Positions 38,986 to 51,411 of a stretch of 64,000 nt of DNA are shown here, one piece after another (the stretch's first letter is position 1; the number at the start of each line of letters is the position of its first letter). The notes beneath the pieces are model-generated. The model saw only the letters and a list, made by a program, of their open reading frames with translations. It had not been told where the DNA came from and did not search any database. The stretch lies in the NCBI RefSeq assembly GCF_002443255.2, contig NW_019211458.1, positions 10,624,402 through 10,688,401 of the forward strand, read 5' to 3'. The position numbers and the translations under genes were made by a program. This DNA is from Varroa destructor (Eukaryota > Arthropoda > Arachnida > Mesostigmata > Varroidae).

Positions 38986-41900
38986 AAGCCCATTCACTAC
39001 GCAACACATGCGTATGTTTCTCGATACACGAACTACAAAGCGCTCAGCGGGATAAAATAAAGTGGAAAAAAATCTTTCTATAATTTACTGAATTGCTTCT
39101 ATTGACGAAGCACAATTCTAGGTGTATACGAACAAACCTAATTTCGCAGCGTGTACCATTTCGAGAAGTGTATCCTAAATGGGTCAATCGGCCTTTGCCA
39201 TAGACACGCGCTCTTTGTTAGATTTCTCGAATCTTCCCTCTTCGACGATGGAGGAGAATCACGACCTTGCTGGCCCCACCGCGAACTAAACGAAGCGAAA
39301 ATGAGGGTGAAAACGAGGACGGACGTGCCTTATCATCGAGGCTCGAAGACGTTGGCTTGTCGCGTAGAGCCCGCGTCACCCACCGACCGCCTACCCCGCT
39401 CAGGAAATGACGGCTGCGTCGGAAAGCAAAAGCTAGAACAGGCCAGACCTCTACCTAGAAAACCGCTGGCAAGAGGAAATCGACAAACGTGAGTAGGCGA
39501 GTGGAACATTGCTTGTGTATAATAACGGCAAACTAACCATCATTACTATTTTGCCTAGTTCCAACTTAGCTCCAGTTTGACCGATTTAGTTCAAGGCCTA
39601 ATATAATAGACAAAACAGAGGGCAGCGCAAGTATCTTGGGTGTTATTTGTCAGAAGTGCATGCTCCTAAGTACAAAAAAAGCTCAGCTCGGGCAGCAATA
39701 GATGGCTGAGAGTTCGTCTGATGCGGGTAGCCTGAGATAGTATGCTAAATCCAATAGCTTACTGCCAAGTAAGAACTTCTGAGCGATTATTTTTTTGTCA
39801 ATAGACTACAATGTACGCTGCACTTTCGTGTGGCAAAAGATCTGTGTTTTGATCAGCAGCCTTGTATATGGTGGTGTTGAAGTAATCTCGCAGATTAATG
39901 GCCGGATCACTTGCATAGGAAATCGATGTAAAGGGTAAAGTCGCGTGTCCATTACAAATTGCTATAAAGTAGTCTGTCCCTATTTGCAACGTTCAGAATG
40001 GTGCAGCCATATCACATTGTCATAAATTATTTATTAATGCCGAGTTCGATCTATAAGGGAGAAAATAGAAGTTCCTTATCTACAACGAATGAACTTTTAT
40101 TTCTAGTAAATAGTATAGAGTGTTCTTTTCGAATCTTTAGTTAGTCGGGTATAACGCTAGAGCAAGGTCGCAGATCAGATTGATTTCATGGGCCAGTACT
40201 AACGGAAAATATAGCTCACAGACTGCGATCAGTCTGCTTCGACCTAAGTATTTAGTACTGATGACAAATTATGTGGTATTTACCCACCTTCACAGGGCTC
40301 TATATACCTGTTCAATGGCATGTTAGTAACGGATGAGAAACTAGTGATCCTATAATCAATTCATTTGTCTAATGTTTACTGCTGTCCTCAGGGATCCGTG
40401 CGTAGCTGAAGACAACGTTTTCCGTGCACTGAAGGCCCCGACTTTAGCCGTATTTGGAGTGTTGAGATTTAATTGACCACAGCCGTTGGCATTTGGACCA
40501 TGTTTCGATAGTTTTAGCTTGTGACGTTCCCTCTAAGCTATAGGGTAAAATTTTTCGGCCGGGACCGCCATCGCTTTTCTTTAGCTGCTAATTAGTATCT
40601 GTCAACAGCTCCAACTCTGATCACGGCTATTCTTTGCGACAACTGATATTGCTGGATGTACGCAAGGGAGGATAACAATGCCAACGAGATACAGAAAGTA
40701 ACGTAGACTTGAAAAAAAAATGACATGAGAAACAATGGCAATAATGTTGGACAAGCAAGCGGACACGTCTAGGAAAGTTGCGTTGTCCGTCGATCCATGT
40801 TGCGTTGGAACTGCGAGAAAGACGGGAACTTTAATGCTTGTTTCCTGACTCATTGGCAATCTGTCACGGTTTTAGCGAACTCACGCATTTCCGAGGGCAG
40901 TGTAGTGGCTCTATAGGCGTTACTGACAAACAGCGACACGGTCTTTCCGGCTTATTAGATAGACATCTTCAAACGCAATAGACGAAATCTAACTAAAAAG
41001 ACCGCTACAATAAATGAATTACGCGGACTTCCAAGAAAAATACCTAATACAAACGTACGTCTGTCTCACATTAGCCAACACCACACAAATAGGTAAATAA
41101 CAAGTGATAAATACATGTGCGAATAGTTATTGCAGCATATCTAATGGCAAAACCGTACGACAACTACAGCTGTTTCACTTCCGGATACTGTTCTACACAC
41201 TATACGACACGACATTTGATTGTAGAGATGGAAGCAGTTGAAAATATCAGCCCATCGTGCACTGAAACAGACGCTTCGTCGTCTCACGTTCTGTCCTGAT
41301 CTGTTCCGTCGTATCAAAAAAAGAAAAAAAACGAAGACCTGCTTTTGACAAGTCTTGTCCAGCCGGCGAGGTGAGTCCTGGCTGAGAGTTGTCCTAGACT
41401 GCAAGCAGTACAGATCCCGTCAGTCATTGAAATTGGTAAAATAGCGGACAGCGACATAAAACACAGCCGTATTATGTGGAATAGAATCGTGTGCTACCAA
41501 AGATTGCCTTAGAAGCTTTTTCTAGGACGTCCCACGAAACAACGACACCACAAAAAGAAATCGAAAGCTTCCAACTGATATTATTGATCCCCTTATGCTG
41601 ATAGGATGGTCGAGTGAAAGTCTATGCAATACCCCAAACGGTAAGCGAACATAAAAGCTGATCATATCAAGCGAGTAGTAGTTTGAAGCTATGTATTTCT
41701 GCTTGAAATATTCTTTGCTGTCCAGAGAGGATCTGACCGTAGTGAAAATAATAGACGCCCTACTATGGCAATGCCACATCGTATCTTATTGTCGACGAAG
41801 CCTCCGGCTCCGCAGTCCCACTGGATTAAGCGGGCAAGCTTCGGCAACGATGAACTCATCACTAAAGGAGATATTTAAAATTCGGGACATGTGCCTGCCC

Positions 41901-42722
41901 TTTCCTGTCAGCCGACAAAATCAACAGGCGCGACCTAGAAACACCCGAGCAAATGGCAACTTAAGGAAGAGTGCTAACAGCTGATTCAATATAAATGTGA
42001 CGCCATTGCTGTTTAACCAAAAAAAGTACGACCGATCTAGTACCAGTGCGTCCGTGAAGATTAAAGTTGAGTAGCCGCTACGGGGTGCGAGCAAGCCCGG
42101 CCCGAAAAGTATGCAGAAGTCCACACGCTGCTTCATAGTGGCTAGACATATAAGCAGTACTGCAGGCAATACTGCCATCATTGAATAAGAGGAGGGCCCT
42201 TGGGATTATGTGTAGTGTGTCGGTGGAAAAATCGTCTGCCTACCAATCCGCTAGGTGCAACTAGCAGCAGCTACAGCCGAAACGGAGCAATGGAAAGGGG
42301 AACTGTGGACCTGAGCGCCTATTCGAGTGACTTCTTCAAATTATCCCGTAGATAAAGCCACAAAAGATGGTAACAATATCATGTTTGTTGTTGATTCAAT
42401 TATTGTAGTACCGAGTCGCAAATTGAAAACCCATCAACGAGCGATAATCGACCCGGAAACAACTCGTTCCTCCCTTTTCTAGCATACGGCACCGTTGGAG
42501 CTTTTATTATCGTGCGGTGTAAACAATTAGAGCTCAAAATTATGATTGCACAATTAAAGTAAACACTACTCAGAGAACTGGCCGGACATTAGTCATGTCT
42601 GATAATCATTCTGGCTGAAGGCGGAAAATTCAGAAGCGTGTATCCAGAGTGAAAAACCTCGAAACTGTTCAATGTTTTTTTCCGTAAACATTAGCCAGAT
42701 GCCCGCTTCGACCCAGTTCAGT

Positions 42723-42723
42723 C

Positions 42724-42754
<31 letters not shown>
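42723..42754. repeat. (CAA)n microsatellite
   Basis: About ten CAA units. A poly-Gln or poly-Asn reading is possible in principle, but the flanks are not coding-like. Confidence 0.97.
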
Positions 42755-42949
42755 TAACAAATGGATAACAGCTGCTGCAGTTATCATCACATAATATTAG
42801 TATTTATGCGGATAGGAAAATTTTAACGGAACCCTTCAAAGCTCAACAAAAAATCGGCGTCCAAGAGCTGTGAGGATCGCATCTGGCCATCCAGGTTGAT
42901 TTAGTGAATTTTGATATCGTTATAAATACGTAGAACTTAGCTGAATCTG

Positions 42950-43171
42950 ATGTCGAATGGATCAGAGACGTCATTTTTGGCAGACAGACAAATATTTGCA
43001 ATGAAAAAATTATCCTTGCCTATTGCTGTGAACACGTATAGGGCGACGAACAGTACAGGGGTATTGTTTCTCGTTTCGTTTTTCAGTCTAGTCTATTTAT
43101 ATTTCACGTATTTAGTTAACGGACGTGATTGTACCATGACCAGCTGGAAGACCCACGATCTGACTGACATG
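42950..43171 (+). CDS. Candidate first exon with an N-terminal membrane anchor
   Basis: An ATG at 42950 opens 74 codons ending at a moderate donor (GACATG|gtaaat). The product would have a short polar N-terminus with NGS and NST sequons. A hydrophobic stretch of about 20 residues (GVLFLVSFFSLVYLYFTYLV) follows at roughly residues 37-56, then a polar tail. This layout fits a type II membrane protein, but the donor is not strong, the frame closes at a stop 15 codons after the donor, and no further exon was recognised. Confidence 0.18.
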
Positions 43172-45642
43172 GTAAATTCCTCATTTCTAAATATCATAAA
43201 CTCAATATTAACTGTGTAAAAAATCCAAAGCAAATTACGATCATTGTTCTTGGTAGCACACTTAACTATATATTATACATGCGCCCTAGGATCTCTTACA
43301 AGCTATTGAGAGTATGATGATGCTTAGTAATCTGAAGAGTAGCTTTATTACATTGACTGCTGTCTTTGCAAATAAACTAGATTTAAACCAATTGTTGGCT
43401 TTGTTAGAGGTGCTTCGTTATAGTCTAGTATCGATTCGTTCCTCTTTTGGTGGCAGGGCGTCTACTTGAATAATGATCAACAACAGATTGAGGTTCTCAA
43501 CCTGAAAAGACGAAAAAAAAACGATAAAAGAGTGAGAAATTTGGCACAAAATTGACGAAACTCCCTACTACGCAGCTATTCATTCGGCAAAAAATTCTTC
43601 AGCGGCCATCCTGGACTACTCCTTCATAATTTTATCGAAAGGACTTTTGCAACCAAAGCTATCAGGAAAGGCAGAAAGACCGTATCGTCTTTAGCGAATA
43701 GGCAGTTTAAAAATATTGCTAAAAATACACTAGGTAACTGCGCAAGAATGATCTAAATTAAGGAGTCCGCTATAGAGCGTTAAAACGATCACAGTCGTTA
43801 TTGCGCTTGGAACAAGGGTAGATGTCTGGGCTTTTTCGCAGCAGGTGGCCATCAGTGCTCATGCACTTCAACTGTGCTTAGCATAATATCCTTCCGTCAT
43901 AGCCATTGCTCCTGTTACCATAGTGTTTAATGGTATCGCTAGTATTGTTATGCCCATGCTCTTTCCGCATTATGCTACTGATATTGTTGATGGTCGCTGC
44001 TGCTATAGAGCAATGTTAATGGAACCGAGATGACTACCGATTTTCAGGCGGCTGGAAGGGCCGATGGCCAATGTTGAGCGGGACAACGCGGGCAGCCCGG
44101 CTAGATTAAGCTGAACTCAATAGTTCGACATTCTGATAGAAGTGCAACAAGTTAGACGAAAACTCGAAGGATCGCCATCACTATGAAAGACATTCACACA
44201 CACGCGATTATGGATGGACCCAAGGGAGATTAGGGCTACCTAGGCCTTTGATAAGGCTCATTGTGTTTCGTGCGTTTCTTGTTCAATGCGACGACGGCAG
44301 CAGGAAGCTCCTAAGGAAGGCCATTTGCCGATTAGTCTCTGGCCAAGCTGAGTGCGACCAGCTGAGTCGGATCTCTACCTGGGCTGAGGATCTGTTCATT
44401 ATTGGAGTGGCTTCATGTTAATGGACCATCTTTACAAATTGGAACCGACATTTTTGAGCACAGTTCTAAGCGTTTTGGCTTTGAGAAGCGAAACAATACG
44501 TTTTAACACAAAGAACAAAATAGCTTGTTTAATTATGCGCTTCTGGGTAACGGTGGTGTAGGTTAATTGTTACCATATTCTGAGAGTTTCAATATATCGA
44601 CAAGATTTGACTGAGACATCAACACGCGCACATTATTTTTTGTCTAGATGATCATTAATATCCTTTATCTGTTTAAAAATATTGATAAAATTACGATGAT
44701 TACAGAGTAAACAACTGGTCTGTAATGACGTTTAGTTTGAATGTCTGAGAAATTAAATGTATCGTGATAGCTTGAGCACGATATGATCATTCATGTATTC
44801 TATCATGTATGCTCAGGAGTTTTGAGTGATCATCACTAGAAAACGAACCCATAGCCGGTCGGAATCCGAGATGTAATTATTTTAATTGTACAATTTATAC
44901 GCCGTTTCACCCGTCCAACCACCAGGCGCCATGCCTCTATTCCGCACTCAAGATCCAGATAGCCTGTAGATTGCTAGTGACGAGCCGTTTCCGAGCCCCG
45001 CATAAGCGATACGTGTACCGCGCGATTTCCTTTTCGCTATTCCACTCTAACTTGAACTTGACCAGCAGTTTTCGTGAGGTGCGAGCGACTCTGGCATGGG
45101 AAACGGAAGAGGGGTACTCTCCGAGTCGGAATGCATGACTCGAAGAGATAATCCATCAGAGGTTCACCTTGGCTAGCGAAACTAATCATGGGCCTCTGTC
45201 CCGTGGCTTTGATACCAAACGTCAGAGCTCCTGGCCTGACCGTGACTCCGGACCGTTCCAGCAAACGCACGTAGTGGTGCTCTGGAACCGTGCGGATGAT
45301 CTGCTAAACCACTCCGGTTGTTTGGACTATGGCGGCCCTCACGTGTTTAGCTAACGTACCACATACTACCGTATGCACCGGCCTCCGAAATAGCTTGCGT
45401 CTTCTGTGAAGGGGGCGTTCATTATTTCGTAAGGGTCCTGAAAATAACCAAAAAGGACGTCTATTACAGCCGGAATTATCGTGAAGTAAGAAAGGAAAAT
45501 AACTTTTTCCCGGGTGCTACAAGGTATGCTTGCCAGTACTAATAGAGGTCCCTTCCTGGGCACGCACAGGGGCCCCTAAAAAATTCTTTCCGAATGGAGG
45601 TATCGGCGGTTTGCAGGTGCCTGGGGAAGGCGGCGTTCGTAG

Positions 45643-46565
45643 CAAGAATGCTACGACTCCAGTCAAGCTTCCAGATTCTCGCTCAGATGCCCTTCTTCGG
45701 GAATCTTCTCTAACGAGACGTCAATCGGTGGGCTAGTCGTTGCAAAACTCAGAGTGGCGCAGAGCATATACCAGCGACTTGGTAGATCAGGGGAGGATCA
45801 AGAAGAAAACGCCGTGGCCCGGAATGTTATGGCTCTCCGTAAAAGAAATCTGCTGGGCTTTTTGGCTTTTGATGACGGGACGATGTGGCCATTCTTCTAA
45901 AGCAATGGCCGCTGCGAACCGCCATCCATTTCTGCACCGCCTAGACAACCGAAAATACGCATTGTTTTTTTTTGTTTCGATCGGCAAATCCTGCCGCGCT
46001 GCTCTGCGTTTCGATCGGCAAGTCTTCCCGAACGCTTCAACGCCCTCTTTAAAACCAAATTCCTTTTGGTGAGGCCAACCAAACCGAACAAGACCTCAAT
46101 TTTTAGCAAATGGTACATTAACTAGTCCTCTTGGATAAGACAAAAACGATTCGGTATGCATAACACACGACTTCTAGCCAAAACAAGTCTGTTACAATCC
46201 CGTCCGAAGATGACATCACGGACCAAACAACGGCCAAGCTATCGATCACAACGGACTCGAACCTTGGGCTCTTTCTTGACTACAGTTGGAGGTTGCTGTC
46301 GGGCGTCGACGAACCCGACAGTCTGTGTTCACCAAGGTCCAAACTAACCCCAGACCTTAATTCGACGCCTACGGATTCTTGAGATGTAACAATAAATATA
46401 ATAAACCCCGATAAATCGGACGACATGGACGACATAACGGCGCTAGCCGGCTCGAGCTGTGCACGCGACCAAGTAACTTGTATGTCCCCGGAAATCTGGG
46501 TTTTTGACGTCAATGGTGACAATGCTGCCGCAGTTGAAATTCGCAAGTGTTATTTACCGCCATAG
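45643..46565 (+). pseudogene. GC-rich island with four consecutive long open stretches broken by stops
   Basis: In one frame 85 codons (45643-45900) end at a TAA, and the next 74 codons (45901-46125) are again open. After a frame change, 72 codons (46164-46382) end at a TGA, followed in phase by 60 more open codons (46383-46565). The translations look protein-like, for example LRVAQSIYQRLGRSGEDQEE and KLSITTDSNLGLFLDYSW. This pattern could be a decayed gene or transposon, or several exons of a live gene with the stops in introns; an acceptor-like cacgacttctag precedes the third stretch. Against this, the local GC richness lowers stop frequency, and the minus strand is also open in places (45037-45270, 46280-46546). 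No family is recognised. Confidence 0.2.
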
Positions 46566-47362
46566 CTTCTTTAAAGTTGAACAGGGAAACCATATGTTTG
46601 TAGCCAGGAGGACCATATAGGAATTCGCTTGGTCTTTATGAGCCTTGTCTCTTCCCATCTTCATCCACTAGAAGCAATGATGAGACACTTCGAGAAATTC
46701 TGTTTGAGCACGGCTCAATTGTCCGGTCCCGCTACGACCTTCAGAGCGTGTTATACTAGGGCTGGGCTACTTGCGATGCCCTAACTGCCCCTCTGGTGGG
46801 TTGCAAGTCTGTGGCTATATTTTCCAACTATAGCAGAGAGACCCCCATTAAAGACCAATTATCCTAAGCGGCAAATTAGATCGTCGCTATTCCTTTGAAT
46901 ACCAGCGTTCCCACTAAATTGGCAACAGTGACGAGGTTCGAGCGCTAATGACCGGCGATTTATCGACGGACGAAATGGTATTATAAAGGCACAGTTTTCT
47001 GGAATCGGAAATACATTTAGTGTAACTATATAGTAATTCATTCATTCGTTTCATATACGTGAGTACCTATTAAAAGTATCTACAAATGTGTAGACTCCTT
47101 CATTTCGGACAAACTTATTCAGCTGTCTGACTGATCTCTGCGTTAGAGGTGAGTCTTTTTCATACAAATACTTCGTTTTACCCCTTAACTTCAACTAGCT
47201 TCGAATCACCGCACAATGTGTCCTCCGCTGAAGAAATTCACTTTCTCTAACACGGAACATCGAAAGAAATGGCAAAATCTTAAACAGTTACAGTTAGCTA
47301 GTCATCGTTGTCGTTGTCACCGCCGCTGGGAAAGGCTGGGTATTAGGGAACGGACAGACCAT

Positions 47363-47434
47363 CTATTGAAAAAAAGTGAACAAAAACTTAAAGAAAAACA
47401 TAGAAACGAAAGTGGGAGAAGATACTACAGAGTT

Positions 47435-47481
<47 letters not shown>

Positions 47482-47893
47482 CTGAGAGGGAAGGGAAAGA
47501 GAGATTGTTAACTAAACGCCAAATTGCCCATTTGGGTAGAAGCAAGACGAACAATCCGCCACCGCTGCCGCCTTCACTGAAGTATGAATGGGTAAGCCGA
47601 TAGCAAATGTTACGACTACAGCCGCGAACAGTGGCAGTGAGTAGTCGTACTAGCTGTTCGCAGAGAGTCAGGCTTTTTTCAATGCAACTGCGCCGGCCTT
47701 CGCCGCCCATTGTCCGTAGAACCGTCTCTGGACTCGCCTGACTGACCGTCGACAAAGAATGACCCCCTGAGGACGAATCTTCCTCAATCCCGTTAGGAAG
47801 AACGAGGCATAACAGCGACAGCGGTACGAGCCATTCGAATACTGTGAAGTGCATCACTCCTTGCTTCAGCCAAGAGGGAATCACTAGTAACAA
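47363..47893 (-). CDS. 176-codon open frame, doubtful
   Basis: This is the second longest frame of the window, after the zinc-finger gene. Its first 120 codons come from GC-richer DNA and include a hydrophobic N-terminal part (VPLSLLCLVLPNG), so a secreted or membrane protein is conceivable. The remainder is Ser-Leu repeat made by the AG microsatellite and a Phe-rich tail. No domain, splice site or good start context supports it. Part of the length is an artefact of the repeat. Confidence 0.15.
47439..47478. repeat. (AG)20 microsatellite
   Basis: Forty bases of perfect AG. It inflates open frames on both strands: Arg-Glu on plus, Ser-Leu on minus. Confidence 0.98.
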
Positions 47894-49789
47894 ACGGAAA
47901 GGGCAAAAATAATTTCGGGCTAAGAAGAACGAAAATATTGAAAAGACGCCGGTATCGATCTTGATGGTGTACGGCCGAAGCTGAAATGGAGGCTAACAAG
48001 GACGAGCCAAACCCTAAAAGGATATCTGCTAATTTCTTAGCCGGAATTAGCATTAGGCACCTTGGTAGTTAAACGCATAAGTATAATAATGACCTAGTTT
48101 ATCAATTATGTGTTTCGATGCTCTTTTTGTGCATTATGAAGATTTTTGAAGGTTTGAACTACACTGAGAGACTGCTTGCCAGAGGGTCAGACAAAAATTA
48201 GCTGCCAGATGGGAATTGTCGTCGGTCGTGTCTCTAGATGCGCTCGCGATATGGGTCGCTTGCTTGATTGCGTGTACCTTTTGATACATTCACTTCCTGA
48301 TGCACGCATGTTTCCAACCTCTATCGTGCATATTTCGCCTAATGGCAATATGAACTCACATCCATTCGTCAAACTAGAATAATGCGGAAACGTATGATTA
48401 CACAAATAAATACGCTCATAATGAATCCCGGCATATCATCGACGGCATACATCAAACTGACGATAAGTTCTAAGTGCTAACACCAATAGTACCTGCACTG
48501 ATTAATAAAACAAGACAGGCAACTCAGTCTAATCTCGTTATCTAACCCATTGAATAACTTCCAGAAACTGAAAAACAACCTCTACCATTCCTCATACCTG
48601 CCTAGACAAAGAACTCCCAAAAGCTTTCAACGGCGAGTATAGTTCCCAGAGATGGCCGGGGAACCTACAGCTTGATCGGCTGATGTTAATAAAAAAAAAA
48701 AAAAGTTCGTTTCAGTTCAGTAGATTGGCACTCTTCTGTTTTGCAGAAAAACCGTGATAATCCCGTATCATCACAAACAGAGCACGAATTCTTGACGAAA
48801 GTCATTATTAGTATTACCTGCAGCCTCGGAATTGATAGTTTGGCTCTTAGGCTTCTAGCCATTCTGCTAGTGGCGAGCCAGCCCCACAGCGTTACTCTTG
48901 CCGAAATTTGCGCCCGCAAGTGAGCTTATTTTACCTCCCGATTCTCTAATCTCTATTGCCAATGTCGTTACTTGATCGTCCCCTTTCACCGTTGCAATAG
49001 GCAAAACCCGAAGTGCAAGTGGCGTTCGGAAGTTCAAAACAGCAGACAGATATTCTTCGTTTCTTCGTTTAATAGGCTGCCCACGCGGTTGGAAGCCCAG
49101 ATCAAACGAATCATCATCTTTGTAACAGGTGCAATTGAACTTATAACTGAAGTTGTCCTAGTAAGGTAGTTGTTCCGTGGCCGAAAATACCATTTACGGT
49201 GCTAAGTCTGTATAGGATACAGTGTGTTCGACACACTGCTTACAATAAACTAAATAGCAACTAAGATTACAGCGCGAATTATAGCAGCCTTCGCCTTTGT
49301 CAAAATGGTAGGATTTTCCAAGCACAGGAGTAAGATTATCTAAGTACACTATAAGGAGACAGAAAGCCTTATAACCTTTATGATGCTGAACGGAATAATG
49401 TACGTTAGGGGGAATTACCAGAGTAGTTTTTGCTCCATTTCCATGAAACTAATTCGACAGTTTCTTAGTAGAATCCCGCACGCTTTGCGAAATTCTTTCC
49501 TGAATTCCGACCCGCAATAGCCTATTCCGTAATCGAGGAAGATACTTCGCGAATACCTTAAGTCTTCCAGAAAAGAAAGGAGAGTAAAGACAAGATGTCT
49601 AACTCTCTTGCAAGGATCTCCATTGGATCTGTTCCGTTGGTCTCGCTGTTTTATTATCTCGGTTATTCTTCCCTTAATCCTACAATCGTTCTGAAAAACG
49701 CTTTGATTTGACAGTCTCTGGACGGTCAGAAGTCTTTCAATAACGTTGTAACATTGCGAGTTGTGCGTTTTAACTACCGCTACACTTAC

Positions 49790-49853
49790 TTGTAAGCATT
49801 CCACATTGGGAGGCAGAAACTGTTCAGTGTATACCAACTTGATCACAAATGTA
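49790..49853 (-). CDS. Candidate internal exon, 64 bases
   Basis: On the minus strand an acceptor (caatttgtttaacag|) and a consensus donor (ACAA|gtaagt) bound 64 bases. The only frame open across all of them reads TFVIKLVYTEQFLPPNVECL then Q, entering with one base of a split codon and leaving on a codon boundary. The mix of hydrophobic, charged and Pro-Pro residues looks like globular protein. I do not recognise the family. The same strand continues open for a while downstream (49415-49789) in this frame, but a good next exon could not be assigned; one option begins near 49560 after a pyrimidine tract. Confidence 0.25.
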
Positions 49854-51370
49854 CTGTTAAACAAATTGCAAATGTATTTTTAATTCTCCTTGACGCAATG
49901 AGTACGACTTTGCAGTGGATTAAGTGCTTCCACGTGAGGCTGTCACGCATGGCTAACTATAGTACATGCATTGTAATTGGGGAGACGTTAAGCATTAACG
50001 TTTCTAATTATAATCATTACGGCTTGCGAAAAGGCAAGCCCAGTCGTAGCTTTGCTGATGACTGACGGCAGAAACGATAGAAATACATATTCGATAACCT
50101 GCTTAAGAGATACTTGGCCTTGGTCAATTGAATGGTCAGTGCAATTAACCTTTAGCAGGGTCCTCGCAAACGCTCGTAACTTTTACGGTTAAGTACTGGC
50201 CGTGGTGAGCAGAATCTTTTCAGGTTTAGGATCTCAAAGAGATTCAAATTCGAAGTATTAAATTCATTTGTTGTACAAAGTAATCTATAGCAATCTAAGG
50301 ATTTAAAAAAATAATCTAAGGATGAAATTTATTAATAAACAGATCTAGTCCAAATGCGGAACTCGGTACCATTCCACTGCTGTATCGTTACCATATTTTC
50401 ACAACGGGCTATTCTAGAAGAAACCGCTGACCTTGCAAATTCGACAGAAGCGGCCCAAAATGCTTTCACGTTTCTCCACAGACGTTGCTCCTTGCATACA
50501 TATAGGAAGCTATTCTCCTCCATAGACGGATCCGGAGTGGAGACTGTCGCTGGAAGTGTGCTGATAAACGGACTTTGCGGAACAGTGGTGACCGTGGACA
50601 ACTCTAGTGAGACCGTAGCCATTTATGACGTTTGAAAAAATCACGAGCCTGCTAACCGCTATCCAAAAATGTTCGGATCTAAAGCAAGATATTTCACAGT
50701 GCTTTCAATAGCCGTTGTTATTAACACATGTTATAGCCAGCAGGGTATGACCCATCATGACAGTATGTTACCAACTGCGGGTGTTCTGTGATGAGTGGGA
50801 CCACGTTGGCACGTATGTAATTCCTCTAGGCGCCCTACTGTTGACATTTCCCACGCTAGCGCATTCTCGGATGAAATAGATTGAATCGGAAAGGGGCCGA
50901 CACATGCCACTCCCAGTGGCCGCACGTAGGAAACGGAGATACAGGACGTGCTTTTCGTTTGCGCCGCTCTAGGCAGCACGATAGATCTGTTCTGCCGAGA
51001 GGCCGAAGTAACTTGTCATACTACTACTGTTGCTAAATACAACCAGCCGCTTCTGATACACCTTGATCAAGAGCAGTACGTTGAGCTAAAAATGTCGAGG
51101 TCTAAAAGGCGCTGTCCTTCTTAAACGAGCTGACCCTCAACGAGCGATATTCCGTCAAAGATATTCCATCTCGTATACTGTATCAGCCACCCACGAGCAT
51201 ATACACAAACTATGGATATCTTTTCTGACAGCTATGATTACATTCTTCAATCTGAGGGCATTTTGCTTCGAGACCACGACACGCCTGTTGCGCCCATTTG
51301 CTTTTTGGCGACATTTATGGAGACGCAATGGTCTGTCGAGAAATGCCTTTCAAATTAGGGGTCCTTTGTA

Positions 51371-51372
<2 letters not shown>

Positions 51373-51408
<36 letters not shown>
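51373..51408. repeat. (AT)18 microsatellite
   Basis: Thirty-six bases of perfect alternating A and T. Confidence 0.98.

Positions 51409-51411
<3 letters not shown>

Larger units (their letters stand above)
33050..42900. other. No recognised gene; AT-rich with three small GC-richer patches
   Basis: Patches at about 36450-36720, 38480-38770 and 39230-39490 are GC-richer. The last is preceded by an acceptor-like aatttcgcag and followed by a donor (GACAAAC|gtgagt at 39489), but its 113-codon frame has no recognised content. Confidence 0.4.

Noticed and set aside
41227..41370. Acceptor-like gattgtag and perfect donor GGCGAG|gtgagt bounding 144 bases
   Set aside because: Two frames compete, one with an early stop and one without ATG, and neither translation is recognisable, so no exon could be assigned.
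47216..47485. 89-codon basic frame ending in Arg-Glu repeats
   Set aside because: The end is the AG microsatellite and the rest is a Lys/Arg-rich frame on the purine-rich strand with no recognisable domain.
49415..49560. Minus-strand segment SEFRKEFRKACGILLRNC, recalling a receptor helix 8
   Set aside because: The preceding residues are charged and cannot form helix 7, and no NPxxY is present.
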